Assembly (NCBI GenBank): GCA_963727535.1
Contig: CAVSGR010000001.1
Location: 1,054,001 to 1,118,000 of the forward strand
Direction of reading: 5' to 3'
Source of the DNA: RBG-16-34-14 sp963727535
Lineage (GTDB): Bacteria; Bacteroidota; Ignavibacteria; Ignavibacteriales; Ignavibacteriaceae
Length of the DNA stretch: 64,000 nt
Made by a program: the position numbers and the translations under genes
Notes under the pieces: generated by a model
What the model saw: the letters and a program-made list of their open reading frames with translations, nothing else
Told to the model about the DNA's origin: nothing
The model's database searches: none
Shown here: positions 1 through 8,269 of the stretch, piece by piece
Numbering within the stretch: position 1 is the first letter of the stretch
Layout of the letters: each line of letters starts with the position of its first letter

Positions 1-1
1 G

Positions 2-52
2 TACCAGAAACACTCTGATATAATTGAACAACTCGACAACTCAATAAATTAG
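2..52 (+). CDS. C-terminal tail of an upstream gene (partial)
   Basis: An open frame enters from the left edge and ends at a TAG at 50-52 after 16 codons (tail HSDIIEQLDNSIN). It lies 44 bp before the next gene on the same strand, so it is probably the end of another gene of the polysaccharide cluster. Too little is present to assign a family. Confidence 0.4.
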   Translation, partial: YQKHSDIIEQLDNSIN

Positions 53-96
53 CAATAAGAAATTCTATTTGAATTTTCTGGAAAAAACCAAATAAT

Positions 97-1419
97 ATGC
101 GCGTATTAATTATTTCTGATGTTTGTAATCCTGGATGGCCCTCTCTACCATCATTTGCATATCAATATGCTTTAGCAATATCTAAATATGCTGATGTTGT
201 TGTTGCCACACAGATACGTAATTCCGGAAACATTGAAAAAACAGGTATGGGAAATATCAAGGTTGTTTATATAAATACTGAAAAGATTGCTGCTCCTCTT
301 TATAAATTAGCAGTTTATTTGCGTGGAGGTAAAGAAAAGGGTTGGGCAATTCAAACCGCCATGGATTACCCGAGTTATTTGGTCTTTGAATGGTATGTCT
401 GGAGGCATTTCCGAAAAGACTTAAAAAATAAAAAGTTTGATGTCGTCCATAGAATAACTCCAATATCAACTCTTCTCCCAAGTTTTATGGCTAAACGTTG
501 CCCGGTTCCATTTTTACTTGGTCCTATCAATGGGAATCTCCCATGGCCCAATAAAGTTGTATCTGTAATGAAAAAGGAAATGATACGTGGCGAACGTTTT
601 GTTAGTTCTATTCTTAAAGCTTACAGAAAATTTCCTTATTACAAATCAACTTATAAAAATTCAGCAGGTATTCTTGCATGTTTCTCTCACACTGTAAATG
701 GTTTACCAAAGAAAGTGAAATCGAAAGCTATCAATTTTCCGGAAGTGGGTTTTGATCCGAAATTATTTTCAATATCAATTTCCCTACCTAAAAAACAGAT
801 GACGATTATTTTTGTCGGCAGGCTTGTACCGTTAAAACTCCCTGATATTCTTGTACGTGCGTTTTCTAAGAGCAAGATATTGCGTCAGCATAAATTAGTA
901 TTTGTCGGAGATGGACCCGAACGGACTAATTTACAAAAATTAGCTGCTAATTATAGTTTGGCTGATTGTATCGAGTTTAAAGGACAGCTGCCATTGTCTG
1001 AGGTTTCAAAACTGATGCGTCAGTCTGATATTTTTGCTTTTCCTTCAGTTCATGAGTTGGGCGGCGGAGTTGTTATAGAGGCTATGGCTTGCGGGCTTGC
1101 ATGTGTTGTGATCGATTTTGGCGGTCCCGGAACATTAGTATCTAATAACTGCGGTATTAAAATACCATTAGGAACTGCTGAAAATATTTGTAGCCAATTC
1201 CAGAATGAACTCGAACGACTCGTCTCAGATCCTGAACGAGCGCAAAAGATGGGCATAGCAGCAAATAAGCATGCAATGACATACTATACCTGGGATGCTA
1301 AAGCACGTAAAACTTTAGAAATTTATAGCTGGCTTATCGGGAAACAAAAGAATAAACCTGAATACTGGGATCAACCAGTTTATCAACAGAGCCCGGAATT
1401 AATAGAATTAAAATCATAA
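97..1419 (+). CDS. Glycosyltransferase family 4 (GT-B fold)
   Basis: A 440-residue retaining-type glycosyltransferase that would transfer a sugar from an activated donor during surface-polysaccharide assembly in the cytoplasm. The N-terminal acceptor half begins MRVLIISDVCNPG. The C-terminal donor half (about residues 230-400) carries the GT4 signatures IIFVGRLVPLK, FVGDGPE and an E-x7-E motif within HELGGGVVIEAMACG. Length is normal for the family. It is followed 5 bp later by the sulfotransferase fusion gene, consistent with one transcript. The sugar specificity cannot be read from the sequence. Confidence 0.9.
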   Translation: MRVLIISDVCNPGWPSLPSFAYQYALAISKYADVVVATQIRNSGNIEKTGMGNIKVVYINTEKIAAPLYKLAVYLRGGKEKGWAIQTAMDYPSYLVFEWYVWRHFRKDLKNKKFDVVHRITPISTLLPSFMAKRCPVPFLLGPINGNLPWPNKVVSVMKKEMIRGERFVSSILKAYRKFPYYKSTYKNSAGILACFSHTVNGLPKKVKSKAINFPEVGFDPKLFSISISLPKKQMTIIFVGRLVPLKLPDILVRAFSKSKILRQHKLVFVGDGPERTNLQKLAANYSLADCIEFKGQLPLSEVSKLMRQSDIFAFPSVHELGGGVVIEAMACGLACVVIDFGGPGTLVSNNCGIKIPLGTAENICSQFQNELERLVSDPERAQKMGIAANKHAMTYYTWDAKARKTLEIYSWLIGKQKNKPEYWDQPVYQQSPELIELKS

Positions 1420-1424
1420 GGAAT

Positions 1425-3249
1425 ATGACAAAAATCTTTGGAATAGGACTTTCACGAACTGGAACAACAAGTTGTTGTGAGTTAATGAAAAATCTCGGTT
1501 TCACAGCAATCCATTTGCCTTTTTCATTTACCCAAATAGATGAGTATACTTTTTCTAATGATACGCCTGTTAGTGCTAAGGTTTGAAGAACTAGACCTAC
1601 GATATCCTAACTCCAAATTTATTTGTACTATTAGGGATACTCAGCTATGGACAGCTTCTTGTTTGAAATGGGTTAACCAAAAATCACGAAACAAATTTTA
1701 TTATGAACTCCCCAGTGACGAAGTAAGAAAATGGATAAGTGACGGAGACTTAAACTTATACAAACGTGATTATATGTCAATGGTTGAAATAACAAAAGAG
1801 GAACTTCTTTCCGCTTACCAAAGACATGATCGAAGAGTCCGGGAATATTTTAAGGATCGACCTGACGATCTTTTAATAGTAGATCTAACTGATGAAAAAT
1901 TCCATCCGTTTACAAAAATTGTTCAATTTCTAGAAAAAAATAACCTTTTAAAAATACCCAATACTAACAGTTCTAAATATTATTCGATAAAATCGGAAGG
2001 GGAAATTTCTCCTCAAATTAATAATGATATTACAAGATCAATTGTCACTCAATATAAAATGGCAAATACCTGGCTGCAACTCGGTAAAATAAAGCAGGCT
2101 GAAAAAAGTTATCGCAAAATCATAAAGATCAAACCTGATAGTAAAGATGCCTATTTACAATTGAGCAAACTTTTGAACAAAAAAAATCAACAGGAAGAAA
2201 TTATTAAAGTACTGCAACAAGGTGTTGAAGCTAATCCGAATGAGGCTGAGTTGCATAAAGAATTTATTAATGCAATGGAGCAGGCAGGAAAACTTGAAGA
2301 TGCGTTTGAGTATTACAAGTTATTTCAGATAGGAGAAAAAAGAAAGATTGAAAAGGATGAAATTCTTTGCTGCGTTGTTGTACGCAATGAACTAAAGCGA
2401 TTACCTTATTTCCTCTCATACTATCGTGGAAAGGGTATTTCTAAATTTTTTGTTATTGATAATAATTCCGGTGATGAAACCATTCCTTACCTTCTTAGCC
2501 AGACTGATGTATCAGTGTGGCAATCAAAACTTTCTTTCAACAAAGCGAACTTCGGATCAGTTTGGTTTGAATTACTGCTAAGAAAATTTGGCAAGGGACA
2601 TTGGTGTTTAACTCTGGACGCTGATGAGTTGTTGGTTTATCCGGGGTGTGAACAAAAAAATATTCAACAGTTATGTTCTGAATTAGACCAAGATAACAAG
2701 ACAGCATTTACAGCTATACTACTTGATATGTACTCTGACAAAACAATCAAAGATACAAAATATGTTACAGGTCAGAATTTTCTCGACGTCTGCCCTTATT
2801 TTGATCTTAAATATTATCACACCAAATATGAGAGAAGCAGTCCTTATAAAAATCAAACTTATTACTTCGGGGGTGTGCGACAAAGAGTTTTTGGAGATGA
2901 CGGTTCTTATCTTTTGAGCAAAGTTCCTTTACTTAAGTATGATTCAAATTTCATTCTTGCGGGCGGACAACACTGGACAAATCGACCTGAAAATGAAATT
3001 GCCGAAGAAACCGGTAGTCTTTTACATTTTAAATTCTTTTCAACATTTATAGACTATACAAAACAGGAATTGGAAAGGAAAGAACATTATGGCAATGCTC
3101 TTCAATATAAAGAATACGCTCAGGGTTTATTAAATAATGAAAACATGACTTTATATGATAATAAATACTCTGTAAAATTTTGCGACAGTCGGCAGTTGGT
3201 TGATTTGGGAATTATGAAAAGTGGGAGTTTTAAAAACCTCTCAGATTAG
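1425..3249 (+). CDS. Sulfotransferase-TPR-glycosyltransferase fusion, frameshifted
   Basis: The reconstructed product is about 607 residues. The ATG at 1425 follows an AAGGA-like site and encodes MTKIFGIGLSRTGTTS, the phosphosulfate-binding loop of PAPS-dependent sulfotransferases. That frame stops at 1584-1586. The continuation (FEELDLRYPNSKFI, then a TIRDTQLW 3'-phosphate-binding region) is in the +1 frame, and removing one A at 1578-1579 restores it. Next come TPR-like helices (about residues 203-303) and a C-terminal glycosyltransferase domain with CVVVRNELKRLPYF, FVIDNNSGDET and LDADELLV, resembling the Glyco_tranf_2_4 group. The second frame alone could start at 1540, but that would lack the sulfotransferase P-loop. 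Sulfotransferase and GT assignments are secure; joint action on one glycan is inferred. Confidence 0.8.
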
Positions 3250-3262
3250 ATTGAAAACTGAG

Positions 3263-4228
3263 ATGTTTCCAGAAATAAAACCAGTTCTCACTGATACCGT
3301 TCGTCCGTTTTGGTCTGTTATGATTACCGTTTATAAACGAACTCAATATTTGGAAAGGGCTTTGAAAAGTGTTCTTGAGCAAGCTCCATCTGCTTATGAA
3401 ATGCAAATAGAAGTTATCCAGGATGGAATAGATGAAAACATACAAAAAGAAATCGAAGACATTATAAATAAAATTGGTGGAAATAGAGTTTGTTTTTACC
3501 CGGCATTAAAACAGTATGGACATCCTCACATTTTCAACTTATGTATAGAACGAACCCGGGGACTATGGGTACATTTACTTCATGATGATGATTGGATAAA
3601 ACCGGGATTTTACAACTCTTTAAAAAGAGGAATTGAAACAGAACCTAGTATTGGAGCCGCTTTTTGCCGCCAGATTCATTTAAAAGATTTTGGAGCTAAA
3701 CAGTGGATTTCGTGGATTGAAAGAGAAACTCCCGGGATAATTTCTAACTGGCTGGAAAGAATTGCGGTCTCAAGCAGAATTCAGTTTTCATCAATTGTTG
3801 TAAAACGCGAAGCTTACGAAAAATCAGGTGGATTTTTCTATGGGGTAAATTCTGCTTTTGATTGGGATATGTGGAAGCGTATTGCAATTTCTTATCCGTT
3901 TTGGTTTGACCCGAAAGTACTTTTATGTTCTACCAAAGACGGTTTGGCTGAAACAGACTTTCTTTTAAAATCTGGTCAGCAGATTGCAGATGCCCGTAAA
4001 TCAGTTGAATTTTCTTTGAGCTATTTACCCGAGAGTGTTGCTGATGATCTTACAAAAAAGGCCAACGAACACTATGCATACTATGCAATGGATGTAGCTA
4101 AACAACTATTAGAAAAAAAAGATTATAAAGCTGCACTAACAAATATTGTGGAAGGATTAAAATGTTCTGTTACGAATGATGTAAAAGAAAAATTACTTTC
4201 AATTTTATTATCTGGCGATGAAAATTAA
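3263..4228 (+). CDS. Glycosyltransferase family 2 (GT-A)
   Basis: An inverting-type GT2 enzyme of about 321 residues. The domain opens with WSVMITVYKRTQYLERAL. A metal/nucleotide-binding acidic run LHDDDWIKPGF is present, followed by a specificity region with FDWDMWKR. The open frame extends up to 3221, but that start would overlap the previous gene by 29 bp. The ATG at 3263 lies 13 bp after the previous stop and just before the conserved domain, so it is preferred; neither start has a strong ribosome site. The C-terminal 60 residues are helical and TPR-like. Overlaps the next gene by 11 bp. Confidence 0.85.
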   Translation: MFPEIKPVLTDTVRPFWSVMITVYKRTQYLERALKSVLEQAPSAYEMQIEVIQDGIDENIQKEIEDIINKIGGNRVCFYPALKQYGHPHIFNLCIERTRGLWVHLLHDDDWIKPGFYNSLKRGIETEPSIGAAFCRQIHLKDFGAKQWISWIERETPGIISNWLERIAVSSRIQFSSIVVKREAYEKSGGFFYGVNSAFDWDMWKRIAISYPFWFDPKVLLCSTKDGLAETDFLLKSGQQIADARKSVEFSLSYLPESVADDLTKKANEHYAYYAMDVAKQLLEKKDYKAALTNIVEGLKCSVTNDVKEKLLSILLSGDEN

Positions 4229-5645
4229 AGATGTGAATAAAGAATCACAAGCTGCAATCGATAATGCTGAAATTCAATTTAAGCTTGCTAACGTCTGGCA
4301 AATCCAGGGAAAAGTTGATGCAGCAATAGTTGGTTATCTCCGCGTATTGAACCTTGATCCGGATCATAGTCCTGCTTATTCCAAATTAGCAAACATTATG
4401 ATCAAACAAGGTCACATCAAGGAAGCAATTTCCTACTTTAAAAAGGTTATCGAGTTAGAACCAGATAATAAAGATGCATTTTTCAAATACAATTATTTAA
4501 ATAGCCTGTTGAAGGGAAAAGCAAACAATGATAAGGTGCAAAATAGAGATATTCTTAGCACTAAGAATTTTGAAATTAAAAATAATCCTGAAGGGAAAAT
4601 AAATTTACAAAATCAAAGAACTTTTCAGTGTCACAGAAGCGGATGGAATTTTGTGATAAATTCTTTGAAGCCATTGCACAATCAAAAGGGGATACTCTTT
4701 GATGGATTTATAGAGCATAATTTTGCATGGAAACATCAGACAACTGAAGTAAGATCACCTGAAGTTTTATCTAAAATGAAAGTTGAAGGAACATTCGATG
4801 ATTTGGCTACCTCCGAAGAAAAAGGAATTACGCCTTATACAGAACCGTGGATTGGTTTTATTCACAATCCCCAGAACATCCCAACATGGTTTCATTATCA
4901 GGAATCTCCGCAGACTATTTTTGCAAAAAGAATCTGGCGTGAAAGCCTTAAATATTGCCAAGGCTTGTTCACGTTTTCGGAATACCATGCAAAGTGGCTG
5001 CGTGAGCAAACCGAAAAGCCAGTCTCAACTTTATTTCATCCAACGGAATTACCTGAAGTAACTTTTGATTTCTCACGCTTCAAGGATAACCAGCAAAAAA
5101 AGATTATACAAATCGGCTGGTGGCTCCGTCGTTTGAGTTCAATTTATCAACTTCCTGTTGCCAAAAATAATCCTATGAATTATGAAAAAATAAGGTTAGT
5201 ACCTTTATTTTTTGCAAATGCACATACATATTTAAAAGAATTAATTGAGCATGAGCAAAAAGAAAATAACTTAAAAATAAATCCTGATTATGCTGGTAAT
5301 ACTCGTGAGATTATTCACGTATCCAACGAAGATTATGATAACTTTTTAGTAGAAAATATTGCGTTTGTGCATTTATATGATGCCAACGCCAACAATGTCG
5401 TTATCGAATGCATTGCGAGAGCAACACCTCTATTGATCAACCCTCTGCCTGCTGTAATGGAATATTTGGGCAAAGATTATCCAATGTACTTCACAAATCT
5501 GGATGAAGCCGCAATGAAAGCATTGGATATGAATTTAATTTTAGAAACACATAATTATTTGAAAAATGCTGAGATAAGAACCAAAATTACAGGGAAGTAT
5601 TTTTTAGAAAGTTTCAAAGAAAGCGAAGTATATAAATTAATTTGA
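4218..5645 (+). CDS. TPR-glycosyltransferase fusion
   Basis: A 475-residue protein. Residues about 15-85 form two TPR repeats (QFKLANVWQIQGKVDAAIVG, then LANIMIKQGHIKEAISYFKK). A linker of about 40 residues leads to a C-terminal region with IGFIHNPQNIPTWFH, GLFTFSEYHAKWLREQT and a late acidic/proline segment (VVIECIARATPLLINPLPA). That last segment matches the donor-site layout of GT-B enzymes, but the exact CAZy family is not recognised. The start overlaps the previous gene by 11 bp, suggesting coupled translation. The TPR module closely resembles those in the neighbouring genes at 1425 and 5668. Confidence 0.75.
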   Translation: MKIKDVNKESQAAIDNAEIQFKLANVWQIQGKVDAAIVGYLRVLNLDPDHSPAYSKLANIMIKQGHIKEAISYFKKVIELEPDNKDAFFKYNYLNSLLKGKANNDKVQNRDILSTKNFEIKNNPEGKINLQNQRTFQCHRSGWNFVINSLKPLHNQKGILFDGFIEHNFAWKHQTTEVRSPEVLSKMKVEGTFDDLATSEEKGITPYTEPWIGFIHNPQNIPTWFHYQESPQTIFAKRIWRESLKYCQGLFTFSEYHAKWLREQTEKPVSTLFHPTELPEVTFDFSRFKDNQQKKIIQIGWWLRRLSSIYQLPVAKNNPMNYEKIRLVPLFFANAHTYLKELIEHEQKENNLKINPDYAGNTREIIHVSNEDYDNFLVENIAFVHLYDANANNVVIECIARATPLLINPLPAVMEYLGKDYPMYFTNLDEAAMKALDMNLILETHNYLKNAEIRTKITGKYFLESFKESEVYKLI

Positions 5646-5667
5646 AAACTAGTTTTAAAAAATATTA

Positions 5668-7185
5668 ATGATTAACAAAAAAATTAGATCTATCGACACT
5701 CAATTCACGCTTGCCAAAATGTGGCACGTCAGGGGAAAATTTGAACGTGCAATAGCAGGTTATCAGCAAATTATAAAAATGAGGCCGGATTACATCGCTG
5801 CACATTTGGAATTAGGTGAACTACTCACTAAACAAGGAAGAATTGAAGAAGCTATTTCAATTTATAAAAATGCATCGTCGCTAAATCCAAATGAAATAAT
5901 TTTTAACAAGCTTATTCAGCAATTACAAAACAAACAAAAAGGAAACTCAATTACTGAAATTCCTATTTCGCTACAAAATTCAGATGAAGTGGGACACAAA
6001 CGTATTTTGCTCTATTCTGATTGTACAGATACAAATGGTGTTGCCCAATGCAACCATCTGCTACTTTGCGAATTGAAATCAATTGGCTACAGGGTAATTT
6101 ATGCTCTGCCAAAAGCATCAAACAGTTTTATAGATGAGCAAAACAAATCAGGAATATCTCACTTATGGATAGAGAACTGTGACATTTATAACAAAAACGG
6201 CAATGCCGGTGCATTTATTAATTATTCTGAAGTGGAGAATCTTTTTGCATCAATAAATCCCGATTTAATTATTTTTTCCAATGGCAGTCCACTTTCGAAT
6301 ATGGCGGCAAGACAAACTGCTGCAAAATCTAATATTCCTTTCATTGATATTATCCATTGCGTAACAATAGATTGGGCAAAACAATTTGCTTCTCACATGG
6401 ATAAACTGTCAGATATCTTCGAGAAAGCCAGTAATATTATTTCTGTTTCGGAGGAAAACTTAAATTCTTTACGACAACATTTTGGGCTATCTAAAGAAAA
6501 GGGTCAAGTAATATATAACGGCCGACCCAGTGAATTTTTTAAATCACCGGATCCTGAAGTTCGCCAAAAAATTCGGCAGGGATTAAATATTCCAACCGAG
6601 GCAGTTGTTGCTTTTACATCTGGGAGAATGGAAATCGTCAAAGGATATCAATACCAGGTTGAATCTATAAAAGTTCTTCAGCAAAGTGAGGTTTGGCAGA
6701 ATTTGTATTTTGTTTGGGCAGGTACCGGTACAATCGAAAACAATTTGAGAGCAACAGTTGAACGTTTAGAAGCAACAAGCCATGTTAGGTTTTTAGGGCA
6801 ACAAGATGATATCCCGGCTCTTTTGGATGCCGCAGATATTTTTATCCTGCCGTCCCATTTCGAGGGTATGCCGCTGTCGGTTATGGAAGCTATGGCAAAA
6901 GGATTACCTGTAATTGCAACATCAGTCAGCGGAACCCCTGAAGAACTTGGTGATACAGGTAAATTATTACCCAATCCTGAAATTGACAGACAGACAACAA
7001 TAACACAATTAGCAAACACAATCGAAACCTGGACAAAAGACAAAAATTTAAGGCAAAAAACCGGAACGGCATGCAAAAGAAGAGCAGAAAAAATGTTTAG
7101 AGTAAAGTCTATGCTGGGAAAATATATGGGAGTTATTGAAACAACCGTTTTAACTGCATCACCTGGTAAGGTAACTAATGTATAA
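5668..7185 (+). CDS. TPR-glycosyltransferase family 4 fusion
   Basis: A 505-residue protein. N-terminal TPR repeats (about residues 8-80; QFTLAKMWHVRGKFERAIAG, then LGELLTKQGRIEEAISIYK) precede a GT4 domain starting at RILLYSDCTDTNGVAQ. Donor-site motifs are visible: FTSGRMEIVKGYQYQ, VRFLGQQDDIPALLDAADIF, and the E-x7-E stretch HFEGMPLSVMEAMAKG. It would add a sugar in the same pathway as its neighbours. It starts 22 bp after the preceding stop and overlaps the next gene by 8 bp. Confidence 0.88.
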   Translation: MINKKIRSIDTQFTLAKMWHVRGKFERAIAGYQQIIKMRPDYIAAHLELGELLTKQGRIEEAISIYKNASSLNPNEIIFNKLIQQLQNKQKGNSITEIPISLQNSDEVGHKRILLYSDCTDTNGVAQCNHLLLCELKSIGYRVIYALPKASNSFIDEQNKSGISHLWIENCDIYNKNGNAGAFINYSEVENLFASINPDLIIFSNGSPLSNMAARQTAAKSNIPFIDIIHCVTIDWAKQFASHMDKLSDIFEKASNIISVSEENLNSLRQHFGLSKEKGQVIYNGRPSEFFKSPDPEVRQKIRQGLNIPTEAVVAFTSGRMEIVKGYQYQVESIKVLQQSEVWQNLYFVWAGTGTIENNLRATVERLEATSHVRFLGQQDDIPALLDAADIFILPSHFEGMPLSVMEAMAKGLPVIATSVSGTPEELGDTGKLLPNPEIDRQTTITQLANTIETWTKDKNLRQKTGTACKRRAEKMFRVKSMLGKYMGVIETTVLTASPGKVTNV

Positions 7186-8269
7186 TTCAAAAGTCAGTAT
7201 AATTATCCCGACTTACAATAATGCTCTGTACATTGGAGATGCCTTGGAGAGTGTTTTTTCTCAGTCGTATGATTCCTACGAAGTAATTGTTATTGATGAT
7301 GACTCAACTGATGACACATCTTCCATACTTAAACCTTATCTGAATCGAATTAAATATATTCATCAGAAACATTCCGGCGTATCAATAGCAAGAAATAAAG
7401 GACTTTCTATCGCAACCGGGAAATACATAACCTTTCTTGATGGAGATGATTTCTTTTTCCCGGACAAACTTATGAAACAGGCTAAGTTCCTGAATGAACA
7501 TTCGGGAATCGGTATGGTGCACAGCGGGTGGAATCTTATTGATGCGAATAAAAATTTAATCGAAAAAAAAGAACCCTGGCGTAAAGCCCCTAAACTTGAT
7601 TTGGAAAACTGGTTAATTTGGCAGCCAATCTTTTTAGGAGCTATGATGTTTAGAAGAGAATGGCTCGATAAAGTTGGAGAATTTAATACATCTTTAAATC
7701 AGGCTGAAGATACCGAGCTTCTATTACGCCTCGCTCTGATAAAATGCCCTGCCACATGGTTAAAAGAGTCGACGGTCTATTACAGGCAGCACAATATTGG
7801 TATCACTAATAATTCTTTGGAGAGAGTAATCTGCGTTAACAAGGTAATTGATGATTTCTTTTCCCATAAAGAACTTCCTGAAAATGCACAGGAATTGGAG
7901 AAAAAAGTTCGTTATCAGATTTTAATGTGGAGTGTTTGGTTGTTGTACCGAAGTGGAAATAAAGAGCAAATAAATGATTATCTTCGAAAGACTTTAAAAT
8001 ATCTGAGCGATTCACCAAAACATATTATTCATGGTTGGCTAATTGCACTCTTGCAACACTGCCGGGCAGACAGGGATTATAAAATTGAAGAACTACAAAA
8101 TTTCTGGCCATATTTTAAAGATATTATTCGTGGAGAAGAAACAACTCTTGCAGGCAGCAAAAAATTGTTTTATTGGCTACTAAAATCGGAAACACAATTG
8201 AAATCTTCAAAGAAGAAGGAACAAGTAGATATAGTTACAAAGGAGAAACTAAGTAACGATGGATCATAA
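7178..8269 (+). CDS. Glycosyltransferase family 2 (GT-A)
   Basis: A 363-residue GT2 enzyme. The N-terminus KVSIIIPTYNNALYIGDALE is the family's nucleotide-binding start; VIVIDDDSTDDT and LDGDDFFFPDKL carry the acidic/DxD residues. A receptor-domain signature (LNQAEDTELLLRLA) follows. The C-terminal 120 residues are helical. It overlaps both neighbours (8 bp and 11 bp), so translational coupling within the polysaccharide operon is likely. Confidence 0.9.
   Translation: MYNSKVSIIIPTYNNALYIGDALESVFSQSYDSYEVIVIDDDSTDDTSSILKPYLNRIKYIHQKHSGVSIARNKGLSIATGKYITFLDGDDFFFPDKLMKQAKFLNEHSGIGMVHSGWNLIDANKNLIEKKEPWRKAPKLDLENWLIWQPIFLGAMMFRREWLDKVGEFNTSLNQAEDTELLLRLALIKCPATWLKESTVYYRQHNIGITNNSLERVICVNKVIDDFFSHKELPENAQELEKKVRYQILMWSVWLLYRSGNKEQINDYLRKTLKYLSDSPKHIIHGWLIALLQHCRADRDYKIEELQNFWPYFKDIIRGEETTLAGSKKLFYWLLKSETQLKSSKKKEQVDIVTKEKLSNDGS

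Noticed and set aside
6678..7190. 170-codon open frame on the minus strand
   Set aside because: It lies fully inside the GT4 gene on the plus strand, whose motifs are clear, and has no family resemblance of its own.
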